Origin: Gigaspora rosea
Taxonomy: Eukaryota; Glomeromycota; Glomeromycetes; Diversisporales; Gigasporaceae
Length of the DNA: 64,000 nt
Assembly (NCBI GenBank): GCA_003550325.1
Contig: QKWP01000264.1
Location: forward strand, 81,753 to 145,752
Reading direction: 5' to 3'
In this document: positions 44,159-56,173 of the stretch, one piece after another
Layout: every line of letters starts with the position of its first letter
How positions within the stretch are numbered: position 1 is the first letter of the stretch
Notes under the pieces: generated by a model
What the model was told of the DNA's origin: nothing
Database searches by the model: none
The model's input: only the letters and a program-made list of their open reading frames with translations
Program-made: the position numbers and the translations under genes

Positions 44159-45220
44159 TTTAGAAATCATATGCATTGCCGATTAAGTGGTAGCAGACTC
44201 GAAATATATGGACTTACACAAAATACAGAAACGAAAGAATATATGATGGTAATTCAATATGCTAATAAAGGAGATCTTCATAATTATCTAAAATTGAATT
44301 TTGAAGAGATCATTTGGGAAGATAAATTATCATTGTTAATTGATATATCAAAGGACTTAATTAAAATTCACCAAGCGGGATACATCCATTGTGATCTTCA
44401 CTGCGGAAATATTTTATAGCATAAAGAAGAATCGTGGCTTGGGTCGCTAAAATCCTATGTCGCAGATTTAGGATTATCTCGAAAAAATGAAGACTGCGTT
44501 TTAAAAAAAGGAATTTATGGGATTATGCCTTATATTGCTCCAGAAGTTTTATTAGGTCAGAAATATACGCCTGCAGCAGATATATATAGTTTTGGCGTTA
44601 TTATGGCAGAGATGACTACTGGGATACGTCCATTTTATGAACGTTCATTTGAAACTAAACTTGCAATAGAAATTTATTGTGGGAAAATACCCGAATTTGC
44701 TTTAAGAACTCCTAATTGCTATACTGAATTAGCAAAATCATGTATGCATTTTGACTCCCAAAAACGGCCTACTGCCGAAACAATTTATAATAAGCTTTTT
44801 GAATGGCATAACTTTGTAAAGGAATCTAATGGATCTGATGATCTTGATGAATTCGTTAAATCTGATGAATTTGATGAGTTTGATGAATTCGATGAATTTA
44901 ATGAACCAGATGAATATGATGAATCTGATGAATTTGATGAATTCAATGAATCCAATAAGTCGGTCGAATATGATAAATCTGATAAAACCAATGAAAAGTT
45001 ACAAATAATTAGTGAATTTATGGCTGCTGATATAATAATTCCTGAGCTGTCAATAACTTTACGAGAACATCCTGATATTGTATATGCTAGCAAGTTTATT
45101 AATACTCATGATATTGCTCAATATTATAAAGAAATAAGTGACAAATTTAATATAAAGGATGAAATAGGTAATTATATACACTACAACATTTTTAAGTTAT
45201 CGTTAATGTTATCGTATTAA
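44159..45220 (+). pseudogene. Unit B5: kinase C-lobe exon with one stop
   Basis: Same layout as A9: FRNHMHCRLSG, YGLTQNTETKEYMMV, catalytic loop HCDLHCGNIL, then TAG at 44417-44419 where A9 has Gln. The same frame continues: ADLGLSRKNED, MPYIAPEVL, DIYSFGVIMAEM, CMHFDSQKRPTAE, a long Asp/Glu/Phe tail (SDEFDEFDEFDEFNEPDEYD) and ISEFMAADIIIPELSITL. The stop is the only lesion in 353 codons, so recent inactivation, a sequencing error or recoding are all possible. I favour the first. Confidence 0.8.
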
Positions 45221-46913
45221 TAAATCTTTATCTATATAATGTAGCTTCTGCTTCTAATAATTTTGAAATTCCAGTTGACACTGATCATACATAGCATATT
45301 GTGATTCTGTAATTAACTTTTTCAGTTATGCGATGAAACGCTTAAATAGAATAAGTGTACAATAATTAAATGTATATGGACTATACGTGGTTAAAAAATT
45401 ATTGCCGAGAACGAATTCAGCCATTTCAACATCTTATTTATTGACACTTAATTAATTATATTATTTGATTTAAATGTAAATTAAATTTAAATCAATAAGT
45501 GAACTTCCCTTACAAAATTATCCTTGGGAAAGATGGAAAAGAAATTTCTACGATTAAACATTACGCATAGCATGACTTTTAATTACTCAAAATATGCAAA
45601 TGTTTTTTTTTTGCATATACAGTAAAAATAGCCCATTTCGAATATATTATTCTAATACTTTATTTAAATATCAATCGATATAAATATAAACAAAGAATAT
45701 CGTATATTTTCAAAAATTTTTTTAATTGATTTTTGTATAAATATATATCAATAAACAAGTTTGCAATACTATAAGTTGTCAAAGTTAATTAAATAAAATA
45801 AAATAAAAAAACTCACACAAAATGAATTTGAAGTAAAAAATTTTGGTTTTATTTATAGATCATTTAAATTCAAAGCTGTTTATACGCAGTTCATTTTATG
45901 CTCAAACTTTTTTTTAGTGTAAATCTATTAATTGGCAAGAACATTTTTTGACAAATTTTTGTAGCGTGCATATTTAATTTAAGGTGTTGAGAGAATTGAT
46001 ATTGCGAATGTAATATAATTTTGATCGAAAAATATGCTATAATAGTAACGAAAATTTTTTTATATACTGATCACTCACAAATCATACCGAAATGAATAAC
46101 TATCGACTTCGGCAAATTTTTTTAGGACGGCCCAGAATTTATGAAATACTGTAATGCTGAAATTTTTGATTTTAGAAAACCAGGAAAAAACCAAAAATAG
46201 TTCTCACAACTCCGAAGACATGAGCCGCGCACCTATACGCAATTAACAGTTGATCATCTTGTATACGTACAATATTATACTTATAAGTATGATGCCTCTT
46301 GATACATAAAAGTCTGATCATTAAATATGAATATAAAATTTAAATTTTCCTACACTACTTTTATTTTTCATACTATACTACTTTGCCTGTTACTCTTTTA
46401 TCAGGGACCTTTTAAATTTAGGACTATATTCGGGACATGCTCGAATCTCATTACATGAAAAGAACAATCATTAAGAACTTGAAATATGAATTAATATTAT
46501 GTCGTGTAGACAAAATAATTGAAAGATTAATAAATAGTAATGATATATAAACATTTAAGATGTAAAAAATGCAACATTAAATAAATTTTCAATTATAATC
46601 AGATCATATCTGTGGCATGGGACATAATAATGTTACGCGGTCTTCCACAATTGCCAAACAGATGTGCTCCACTTTTCCAGTGATTTAATGGGTTTATTGT
46701 TTATTTTTTGGTTAAACAATTACAACTTTTATTAACATAACTTAATGTAGTACATATATGAATAAAATAAAATCTTATGTTCAGTAATTAATAATAGCTT
46801 ATGCTAAAATTAATTCTTATTATAATCCCATACCATAAATTCTAAGATAATGGTCCCATTTTTAAAAAATCATTCAAATGCCTCTCTAATACGAATACCC
46901 TTGCCCATATGGA

Positions 46914-47248
46914 GTGTGGTCAATTAAAACAGCCCATTTTTGCAATTTTTTGAAAATTGTGTTTTTATTAGATTCATATAAATTTTGGCATCTTTTCAAT
47001 TATAAATGAAAGTAGATATGCATTATTAAAAAATCAAAATAATGTAAAAGAAAAATTACATGAGGCTGCGTAGAGCCAGCACATCACGAGATTACGCTAT
47101 AGTCACATGCTATCTTTAACCAATCAAGATCGTGAAATTTGATTAATCCCGAAAAATCAAAACAAATGATTAAACTCAATTACTGAACTACAGAATTATC
47201 TCAAAATAAGATATATGTAAAAATGGGCTGTTTTAATTGACCACACCG
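46914..47248. mobile_element. 335-bp MITE, 8-bp target duplication
   Basis: The left 'gtgtggtcaattaaaacagc' is mirrored at the right end, and catatgga is duplicated exactly (46906-46913 and 47249-47256). An 8-bp duplication fits hAT-type mobilisation. Non-coding. Confidence 0.88.
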
Positions 47249-48000
47249 CATATGGATTACTTTATAACGTGAAATCGAGTATTGCTATCATTAATTTTTT
47301 CTCAGTGACTTATAAATATGGAAGGAGGATTTGTATTTTTGACATATTTTTTTCTCACTCGATTTTGACTTTTTTATTTTTTTAAAAAAATCAAATAACT
47401 GCAAGTTTTATTTATCATAGTTTAAGGCAGTCCACATTTAACCATAAATTCTTAAATTGCAATATTTTAAATTAAATCTTAATACTCCTCAAGAGACATA
47501 AGAAACTCAAGAGATTTAATAACGGTAAATTTTTACATGAAATTTTGATTTCAATATTTCAAATAACTTTTTGTATTCAATCCACTTCTCATTTGAGTTT
47601 TCAAACCGAAGAAAAACATTTCACTTTTATTAAAAAGTTTTAAAAGATTTTGTAAATTTTTAAATTGTTAATATGTATTCATTTTTTTATTAATTAATTT
47701 GTCTAATTTAAAATAGTTTCTTTAATACTTTTAATTTATATAAAATCATAAAAGTAAAGCTTCATAAATTGTTCAAATATATATATTCCTTTTAATTGTT
47801 CAAAGGCAATATAATTGAGATTTGTATTCATCAATTTTACATTGAAAAAGGAGCCTTTGAATCAGGGACATGTAATTATTGGAATCCGGTTCTTATTTAT
47901 ACTTTTATGCAATTTATTCGAATTTATTGCCCATATTTCATATTAAGGTTGACATAATCTTCATATTTCTTTTTATTATGCATCATTTGCTATTTTTTTT

Positions 48001-48716
48001 TATTTTTACCAGGCATATCTCCTGGGACGCCAAGTAGGCGCACTTTATTATATTTAACCATTTAATTATGGCTATGATCAGCCTTAGTACATGATTTTAT
48101 CCTATTTTACTTTAACTACTTATAGGCTGTCTGTACCTCCCTTATTCCATACTCAGTCTTCCTGGATACACCCTCATTTTTACCATGCCCATCCAGCGGT
48201 GTTGTCAGTTTCAGCTTCCTATGGTCTTTCTGGTTTTTTGCTTCATGTCCAGTCCACAGAAATCTTTTCCTGATGCCCCACTTGGTACTAACATTCTGAT
48301 ATCCTACTTGAAACAGACTTTAGTCCAATCTCTGGTAGTCCATTCCAGTGACCCTAACTGGTACTTTCTTTCCATTCTAACCTTCTCAAAGATACATACT
48401 AGCTTTCTCAAAGTTTCGGTCTTCCTTCCGTTTTGGATGGGGAAGGACCTTCTGAGCTCGGATCCTGCAATTCCTTTCTTTTATTTGGGTGGTACAACTT
48501 GCTTTTTTGTTCTTAAACCAGACTCTCTCAATGTTTATATTATTTGTTGACAGATTATGCCTTTTCTGGTTGTCCCTGTCTCTGTGGCTATGCTAGTAAC
48601 TGCTTGATTATTTCCAATTGTGGCCCTACGGAGTTTTTGTCGCCCTTTGAACTTGAACCTGCAACCTTGTGATTGTGCCATGAGTGCATACCACTGCACT
48701 ATTGACCCAGGGGCCG
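48001..48716 (-). mobile_element. SINE-like element (family A), second copy
   Basis: The minus-strand head holds an A-box-like tagtgcagtgg and a B-box-like aggttcaagttc. The body matches 34025-34852 ('ctgtctgtacctccc', 'ccatactcagtcttcctg'). The T-rich left end (47991-48007) corresponds to the A tail. Flanking 'gctattttt' and 'gctgttttt' are a possible imperfect target duplication. The paralogous spacer near 57360-57430 lacks it. Confidence 0.8.
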
Positions 48717-49599
48717 CTGTTTTTAATAATATAACAAAGCATTAGGCTATTGTATACTAACAAAAAGAAATGTTATTGCCTAAGAAAAAAGAAAGAATAA
48801 AAGAAGTATTACAATCATAGCAAAGCTAAATTTTATGAAAAATCAAAACCTAGAGAATTTACTCTCAAAAATAGTTAGATGTAGACAATAAGAATAATTC
48901 CTATTTATGTATTTATTTTATAGGACTATTCAATATAGTCCATTCACTAAATGCATACTCATGGAATTAAGTTTTAATATGCGATATAAAAAAAAACAGC
49001 CAATAAACAATCAATACTGTTGTATTAGAAACAAAAGAGAATGAATTACAAATAGCAATTTTTTATGGCTCAAAAAAAACTGATAAATTCTTAATTAAAG
49101 CAACAAAGCTTTTTAATACAATAAATTTCCAAGTGCATATAGTATAAAGAATACAAATTCTAATGCCCTTTGTATAATACAAACTTTTAATTATATGAGT
49201 TTTTTTTATTAAAACCCCTTTTGCGGGGACACTGAATGGCGTACTTGATTTAGTTTTATTGTATATACATTATTACTTAGTTAATTAATTATATAATCTA
49301 TTATCTACCTACAACTAATTAGAATTGTTTATGCTTATCTCTATTAATTTGTTTATTTTGCAATATTTTAGTATTTTGAATTACTCCCAATTCTATTCCT
49401 AAAATCTATGGGAAGAGCCAGCTCTGGTATTAGCATTCCACCCTATCTAATCTGTGTATAACAGAACTAAATCTCATACAACGTAATAACGTTTAGCCAG
49501 CATGCTATCTCCTTCTTACTTACATCTTTAATATTCGATACCATAATGATTTCCTTATAGGTTCTTGGAGGGGTCTCCCCTAGACTTATATATGAGTAT

Positions 49600-50581
49600 A
49601 CTTCTTACTATTTTTACAGTTTATCCAAAATGCTCGTTAGTTTGGGCTTCTTCATGGCATATTGGATATTTGCCATTATCATTCAGTATTATATACTTTA
49701 ACCTGTATTCTAATGGCAGTGATCTATGACAGTAATACCAAAAAATATCTTTTCGCTTATAGTTAACCATTTTAATTTGAACCATCTCCAAAAGTCTTTG
49801 TTCACCTCATTGCTGTTTCTTGTTTCTGTATAACTATTGATAGTGACTTTTTTCAGAAAGGAGATCCTTTTGTGCACTATGTATTCATCCCTGGGTACAT
49901 CAGCCACCTTGATATCCTCTAGTTTCCAGGGCCACATCTCTAATCTTTTAATTACAGATCCTTTTACTCTTTTTCATGCTATCATAAAAGGTTTCCAATA
50001 CTCCGGCCAAGCACTGTTTTTATATGGTATTTCATTATGTGCATCTAATACCGCAATGTTCCTTTTGTTGTACAATTCCAACTTTATTACTTCTCTTTCT
50101 GCTTTCGCCCAACAATTATTACTGGTAAGTAATTTTACAAAAGTAGAAAGTATCTAGCATCTATTGGATCCTTTAATATTGGTGTGTTTAGGCCCTGTAA
50201 CTATATTCTTGTTATAGGATCAAGTATCTCAGAAGGATTTTACAGGAATTTCTAATCAATACTTACAAAATTATCAATTTCCATTAGTTGTTTTTAGCTT
50301 AGAGGTGCAAGGTATGTAATATACCAAAGTTTAGACAAAACCAAAGTCTTTATTATTAGAATTCTACTCTTAATTGATAAGCTACACTGCGATATTTTTC
50401 CAACATATTTTTTATCTTTGAATCATTTTTGTACAAGTATTTTTACTTATTCTACCCTATGAATCCAACTCGAATTCTAGGGCTTTGACTAAATCATCTT
50501 CCAGTAACATTTTGAATTCCTTTGCCTCATGGTGCTCTATATATCATGTGTTTGATGATATGATGTTAGCAGAACCAATAC
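49600..50581 (-). pseudogene. LINE ORF2, C-terminal region
   Basis: Fragments after the catalytic box: SRILIIKTLVLSKLWYITYLAPLS, LNTPILKDPIDARYF, DIFWYYCHRSLPLEYRL and a C-terminal zinc-type motif, KYPICHEEAQTNEHF (quoted in parts). These align with the equivalent parts of the LINE at 17250-18010. Many stops. Confidence 0.8.
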
Positions 50582-51592
50582 CTACTTAATTTTGTTAATT
50601 TTTGCATTAAATGCATTTTCATATTTCTGTATTATTTTGGTGATAACATCCCATTCTGCTTGTGATGCTATACCTACTGTGAGGTCATCAGCATAGGCTG
50701 TTAACTTGAATTTTTGTTTTCTTGAATGCTGACCTAGTGCTATCCCTATTATATTTTTATTGAGCGATCTAAGAAAAGGTTCAAAGGCCAAAATGTATAA
50801 GAGGGGTGAAAGTGAGTTGCCCTGACTCACTCCACAGTTAACTTTAAAAGGTTCCGATATAATTCCTAAGTCTGCTGTGTATGCAGTTTGTTTAGAAAAT
50901 AATGCTATAATTATTTGTATAAAGCTTGGGTCGAATTTCATTTTTATTAATACCCCTTGCAAATATTCATGATTAACATGGTTGAACGCTTTTTGTTGGT
51001 CTAGAAAAAACAACCAACCTTGCTGTATTTGATCGGATTGATTTCTTATGACAGACATAATGTCCATCACTAACTCTAAAATCAACCTCTCTTTGATAAA
51101 GCCTTGCTAATGAATACCGATTATTTTCTGGCAGATGTTGTTGAAACGATTAGCCAGAATCTTTATAAATATTTTAATGTTACAATTTGTTAGAGAGATA
51201 GGCCTTCAATTTTATACATCCTCTAAATCCTCTGCTTTCTTTGGGATTAAAGCTATCACATTTTTATACCATGAACTCAGCATTTTACCCTTCTTAATTA
51301 CATAATTAAAATTTTTTTGAAAACTAAACCACTTTCCTCTACCAACTCCTTATAAAATTCATATGTGATGCTATTCATCCCTGTGCTTGTTATTGGGGAG
51401 ACTACGAATTACTTTGATTATCTCTTCTTTCATAATATACTTAATTAGATTCTGGTTGTCATCTTCCTTTATTTGAGGAAGCCCATCCATTATTCTATCT
51501 AGTGCCTCTATCTTAATTGGCTCTAATTGGTATATAAAACTATAATATTCTTTAATGTAATATAACACCTCAATAGGACTCAACCCTTCCAT
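50582..51592 (-). pseudogene. LINE reverse transcriptase core
   Basis: From high to low coordinates: MEGLSPIEVLYYIKEYYSF, SPGTDGMNSITYEFYKELV, VIALIPKKAEDLEDV-stop-N-stop-RPISL, QGFIKER, FFLDQQKAFNHVNHEYL, GVSQGNSLSPLLYILAFEPF and TAYADDLTVGIAS. YADD lies near 50690. Stops at the N-x-RPISL motif and before QGFIKER (Q-G after H-stop), plus a frame break near 51090-51390, make it non-functional. Confidence 0.9.
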
Positions 51593-51899
51593 GTTATCAG
51601 GTATTTATCTTGTCAATCACTGCTGCATTATGTCTAATTTTAAATCTAGAATAGAAGTACTTCATCAATTTTTTTCTATGTTCAATCCATCTTGCATTAG
51701 AATGAATCTGCCGTTTCTTAGCAAAATCCATAAGTTCATCTGAAGATTTCTCTTTAGACTTTTAATCACCAATTGCACATTGAACAGGTCTTTATTTCTA
51801 GCGATCTTTTCTTCTAACACGTTTATTTTCCTGTTCAGTTTTTGAATACTACTTTCTGGGACTTTAAAAAACCTTATAGCCCTAATTAAAGACTACATT

Positions 51900-53110
51900 T
51901 TACACTTGCAGTAATCCTAGCCTTCTAAATCTGTAACTGCACATATTTTCTCTACAATTTCTTTCTTTAGTATCTCATTCTCAAGGCACTTATAATTTAC
52001 CTTCCAATACGATGTTTGTAATTTACTTTTGCTAAAATTCATCTCGGTTACTACCATGAAGTGGTCTGAGTTACTGAACTTCATATACATCTTCTGACAA
52101 AATTGTGCATACTGTTTATCTATGAAAATATAGTTTATCCTCATGGCCATATTGTGCCCTCCTTTTGTCTTTTGGAAATATGTAAGAAATGGCTTTTGAG
52201 AAGCTGCAATAATCATGTCTACTAGCCCATGTATGAGTTCTTTAAGCTTTCCTTTAGACGGGTTATTATTCGGTATCATGTGCCTTATCCTATTTACAGT
52301 ACATTTGAGTTGAGATTCACATTAAGGGTAGAGTGTAATGACGTCATTTCTATTATGAAACTTATTGTTATGATCATTAGTAATACAAAATTACTAATAC
52401 TAATATGAGATCAAATATTCTAGATATTTTGTTTACTATCAAAAACCGGTTTTAACTTGTTTTGTCCTGTCACAAAAAAAATTTTCTGTCGCAACTATTG
52501 CTAACTTCATGACATAATTTTTAAAAAAATTAAATATAAACTATTAAATTTTTTGCATCGAAATGAAAATTCCGATATTGAAAATACTGTAAATCTATTT
52601 TTTTTGATGTAAACAAAATGCATTTTATTTAGCTATAGTAGTAAGTTTTTTATGCTATGATACATAATACGGCAATTTTACTATTATTGAAAATGATCGA
52701 CATACACTCTACCCTTAAAGTCTCCTGCAACTATAGTGTTCTTATTTATCGACCATTCATCAAGAAATCATACTCTTTTGTCTAGTGCCAGGGGAGCATA
52801 AATATTAGCAGCTTGAAATGACTATTTTCTATATTGAAACTTAGTACAGAGCACCCTTCCTTGATGAGATTCTTTGGTATTTTCAAATTTAATATCCCTA
52901 TTTTTAGCCAGAATAGCTACTTTAGATGTCCATATAGAGTCGTATTCTCACAGCTGTTTCAAAAAGTTCCTTGTATTATTATTAGTTAAATTTGTTTCTT
53001 GTATTATAATTAATTCTATTTTATATGTCTTGAGAAAAGTTATTGTTTGCTGGTACTTGTATCTATCATTAAGCCCCTTTACATTAAGTGTAATGATTTT
53101 GAAAGTATTG
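51900..53110 (-). pseudogene. LINE ORF2 endonuclease domain, split by a MITE
   Basis: It starts near 53100: KIITLNVKGLNDRYKYQQ, FLKTYKIELIIIQETNL, AILAKNRDI. The GDF-N motif (IVAGDF/NVN) is cut by the element at 52322-52718 and is followed by INYIFIDKQYAQF and SNSDHFMVV, the SDH motif. This is an apurinic-endonuclease-like fold that nicks target DNA in active LINEs. Frames are broken in several places. Confidence 0.88.
52322..52718. mobile_element. ~397-bp MITE in the LINE endonuclease, TTAA target
   Basis: Inverted ends ttaagggtagagtgta. TTAA occurs on both sides; removing the element with one TTAA restores GCA GGA GAC TTT AAT GTG AAT (AGDFNVN) on the minus strand. TTAA duplication is typical of piggyBac-like elements. 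A TA duplication with ends in AGGG gives the same restored sequence, so the family is not certain. AT-rich and non-coding. Confidence 0.88.
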
Positions 53111-53137
53111 CACTTACTTATAATAAATATAAATATA

Positions 53138-54071
53138 GTGGACTACCATATTATTTTGGAACTTTTTAAAAATTTATTACTCGGGATCGGGTAAGTGAAA
53201 CAGCAAAAAATTTATTTTATGTGTTTGGTAGATCACAAAATATAATATACTAAAATTTCATATAATTTAATTAGATTATACTGAAGTTATGCAAAAAAAC
53301 CGTAAACATAGTTTTTTTCATTTACCGAAAATCCAAATTCAAATTTTTTTTTACTTATATATATATATATTTTTACAAAACATAAAAATTATTTCAGTTT
53401 TTAATGTTTTATAGGTCCTCCTTTTGCTTTAATACAAGCGGCAACCTGATCAGACATACTTGCAATTAGCTTATGATAATATTCAGATGGTACATCATTC
53501 CATACCTTTTTAGGATGTCTGGGCCTTTTTTTTTGCCTCTGCCCACCTGATGAAACTCTTGAATAATATTCTGCACTACAGATTTGTTGCACCCAACAGC
53601 TGCTATGATGGTATGAACTGAATCACCTCGCTGGTGGCCATAATTTAGTGCACACTTTTGGTCTTCTGTTAAATCTTTATGACTACTCATTTTTTTGTGA
53701 GAAAAAAAAGGATACGTATTATTATACCAATCTGTTATACAAACTTAACCTTTTTTATACTGCACAACATTGGCATAATGTCATACTACATATGGGCAAA
53801 ATTTTAAGCTAATCTAAAACAACTACATCTTCAGTGAATTTTTTAGTAAATCCAGAAAAATCCAGAAATTGATTTTCGGTCAAATCCCAAAATGGAAGTT
53901 CATCAAGTTTCCTGCATATCTTCCACATGACCTAATGAAATTGTGTGAAATTTTAGTATGTTGTACCTTGAGAACTGCTCAAAACGTAATATAAATTTTG
54001 CGCTATATTTACTTACCTGAACCTGACTTATAAATTTTTAAAAGTGTCCACAATAATATGGTAGGCCATTG
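53138..54071 (-). mobile_element. Tc1/mariner deletion derivative nested in the LINE
   Basis: Terminal inverted repeats of about 38 bases ('ctaccatattatt' core, then a run ending 'aaaaattta') flanked by TA (53136-53137 and 54072-54073). It lies between LINE ORF1 and ORF2. It carries only the two ends of a transposase gene (53401-53690), so it is non-autonomous. Confidence 0.88.
53401..53690 (-). pseudogene. Tc1-type transposase, N- and C-termini joined by deletion
   Basis: The N-terminal frame starts MSSHKDLTEDQKCALNYGHQ and holds a helix-turn-helix (TIIAAVGCNKSVVQNIIQEF). A second frame encodes the usual C-terminus: KKVWNDVPSEYYHKLIASM, then DQVAACIKAKGGPIKH. The DDE catalytic core, normally over 200 residues, is missing. 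The junction is near 53530-53560, around the RPRHPKK/KKGPDILKR readings, and is also out of frame. Confidence 0.88.
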
Positions 54072-54079
54072 TATTAAAT

Positions 54080-55755
54080 TATTTGTACTCTCAAATCGGC
54101 TTCTGTTCTACGTTTATTTGCTACAACCATTTCTAGATGGTCTATTACTTATATAAGGCTTGGATCTACTATTGTGTGGATGTGTGCTTTTCTTTGTTCT
54201 AATTTTCTTATGCATGACTGTATAAAGCCATCCTCTAATTTTTTCTCTACATTACTCTCTTGCACTTGCGTCTGTGCATATTCATAATTTGCATTTAGCA
54301 TATTTATATCTGTGCTATTCATATCCTCTTGCACTTGTTGATTTACTTCCTCTGCACCTAATTGTTCATCTGGCCCCTCTTGCTGTATGTCCACATTTAT
54401 TTCAGATTGCTATATTATATACTTTGTACCCCTGCTGGTTTTCTTCATTTCTGTCTTCTTCTAATATAACTTCTAGAGATTCGCATTTCTGGAATAAATC
54501 TCTACATCTTTCCTATCAGTAACATCTTGCATCAAACCATCCGATTCCTCATTATTTTCGGTATGCAGCTCCTCGTTTATATTGTTTTCATTTGTATTAT
54601 TCCCCTCCATTTTCGTGTTTATGTCTTTTAATCTCTTTATATTTCTTATATTGTTTCCTCAACTCAATTGCTTATTTAAATTGTATACAATCCCTTTTCA
54701 AGTGTCCTGGTTGGTCATAATAGAAACACAGTTTAGGAGCCACCCTCTACTCTGTTGTAACTTTCTGGCCCCATACACTTGTATGTCTTGGAATTTTTTG
54801 TTCTAAATCCAGGTCATCTGTTGTTTCGTATAATATTATCCATTGGTCTGTGCAAACCAGAGTATCCTCATACACCGACAGTTTAATTGACTTAATAGAA
54901 CCAACATACTCAAAAGCATCTTTTAATCTACAGGATATAAAATCCCTGTCACCGATTGGAACGTTTCTCACCTTTACTGCTAAATGAGTTCTTTTCAGAT
55001 TCATAGGTATATAACCCAGCAACAACCTTCTAAAAAGAGAGATACCTTCTTTTGCATAATGTTGTTGTTTTTCTTCACTGTTAAATACCAGTTCTAGATG
55101 TGTTCTTTTTCCCCTAGTATAATGAGGTTTTGCCCCAACTTGGTCATTTCCTATTTTACTATACAAAGTAGATATAATGTCATTCATTCGTATGTCATCC
55201 ATACTACAAATGTCGAATATAAGTGCGTTGTTATTCTTAGTTGTAATTTCCACTTGGTGTATATTTTGAGAAAGTTGCTTGCCCCCGTCTTAATTGTGTA
55301 AAGAAACTGGTCTATTTCTTGGGTGTAGATGTTGGTTTATTAACTTGTGCATTATCTACTGTTTCTTCCGGTTCTACATCGTTATTCTCATTTTGTGGCT
55401 TAGGATCTGCATCAACCACTATCACGTCAGTATCACCTGATGTCTTTCCGTTTAATTCCATTCCGCAACCTTCTAGGTCGTTTTCACTTCTTGGCGGTTC
55501 TTCATGTATGGACGTGCCCTTTTGAGTTCTCTCTTCCTCAGTTATATTAAACCAGCTGTTGACCATGTTTTCGTTATCCTTCAGCATCACATACTCCTGT
55601 TTATTTGTCTGTTTCGCAGGGTCCAAGTTTTCTCTGTCGCTGACTACGTCTTTCAAACTTGAGCTATTTTCCTGAACTTTGCGTCTTTTTTCACCAAACT
55701 TTTCTGTATTCGACTCTTCCATCTTCCTTTTCTTCATTACCAGTGCCTCTGCCCC
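54080..55755 (-). pseudogene. LINE ORF1 (nucleic-acid-binding protein)
   Basis: The N-terminus (55737-55312) starts MKKRKMEESNTEKFGEKRRK and is charged and low-complexity. The middle (55253-54747) is a folded domain: ITTKNNNALIFDICSMDDIR, HLELVFNSEEKQQHYAK, HLAVKVRNVPIGDRDF and a WIILYETTDDL segment. It is followed by a zinc knuckle with one damaged cysteine, CFYYDQPGHLKRDC (near 54690-54735). The C-terminal part is acidic (54394-54149). Stops between segments. In LINEs this protein binds the element RNA. Confidence 0.8.
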
Positions 55756-55866
55756 CGGTGGTATATTGTTATCTCTATAAACTTTACCTTCTTTTTCTAT
55801 TTTGTCCGTCCTTTAGACACCCGCTCCTTGGTTTTGGAAAGAGTGCCTGTCGATCTCGATATGAGT

Positions 55867-56173
55867 GTTTATATTTAACAAAGGTCTCAACTTCATTTAA
55901 TCTCAAATAATGTATACATGTATTTTATCGCCAGGCATTCCCTATTTAATCAGAATCTACAGTAGTTGTAATTTTGTCAGTAACACTCTTCGAATTACGT
56001 ATCCCGAAATTATCTGTGCAATACATTTTAGATGTACAATAAATGTCGATATTGTATCATAAAGATTACCTATTTTTAGCCAAAGTAGTGTTCGTGTTTC
56101 TTAGCAGAACTTATAACGATAATGGAAAATATTTGCAATTCATAAACTTTATTCCATTAATATAGTCATTATT
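55867..56173. promoter_or_regulatory. Conserved 5' flank of the D remnant
   Basis: It resembles 57905-57970 and 58630-58819 upstream of gene C: 'gaattacgtatcccgaaat'/'aatcacatatcccaaaata', 'tttagccaaagtagtgttc'/'tttagcctaagtagtgttc' and 'ttataacgataatggaaa'/'ttatagcgatcatggaaa'. Sharing immediately upstream of both start codons suggests the family promoter and 5' UTR lie here. No specific binding site is identified. Confidence 0.5.

Larger units (their letters stand above)
41973..45220 (+). pseudogene. Kinase-array gene B (5 units)
   Basis: Three array units (B1-B3), a glycine-loop unit (B4) and a C-lobe exon (B5), ordered as in array A and with the same phase-0 introns. It lacks its own start, since it is fused to the fragment upstream. 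The donor after B2 is AT instead of GT, and B5 carries one stop. These three defects argue against a single full product, though B3-B5 are otherwise coherent. Downstream DNA (45221-49200 and 55859-56173) resembles the spacer between the D remnant and gene C, showing B, D and C are a tandem set. Confidence 0.75.
45221..49192. other. Spacer B-to-D, duplicated with 56.5-58.0 kb
   Basis: No gene. Landmarks shared with 56476-58000: 'gtagcttctgcttctaata'-like (45239/56524), the block at 48725-48850 (57420-57560) and 'aaagaatacaaattcta' (49146/57860). Private insertions here are the MITE at 46914-47248 and the SINE at 48001-48716. Confidence 0.6.
49201..55858 (-). mobile_element. Near full-length decayed LINE with nested insertions
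   Basis: Minus orientation: ORF1 (about 55740-54080), endonuclease plus reverse transcriptase ORF2 (about 53110-49600), and a short A tail at 49201-49208. The direct repeat atatgagt lies at 49193-49200 and 55859-55866. The two flanks match contiguous DNA at about 57845-57930 in the duplicated spacer, which is the empty site. Without its two nested elements it is about 5.3 kb. Many stops show it is dead. Confidence 0.9.

Noticed and set aside
48640..48716. Possible functional tRNA gene on the minus strand
   Set aside because: Same reasoning: head of a SINE-like element shared with 34025-34852.
54149..54522. Plus-strand frame of 82 codons opposite the LINE ORF1 tail
   Set aside because: Antisense shadow of the ORF1 C-terminal region, which has the coherent acidic reading.
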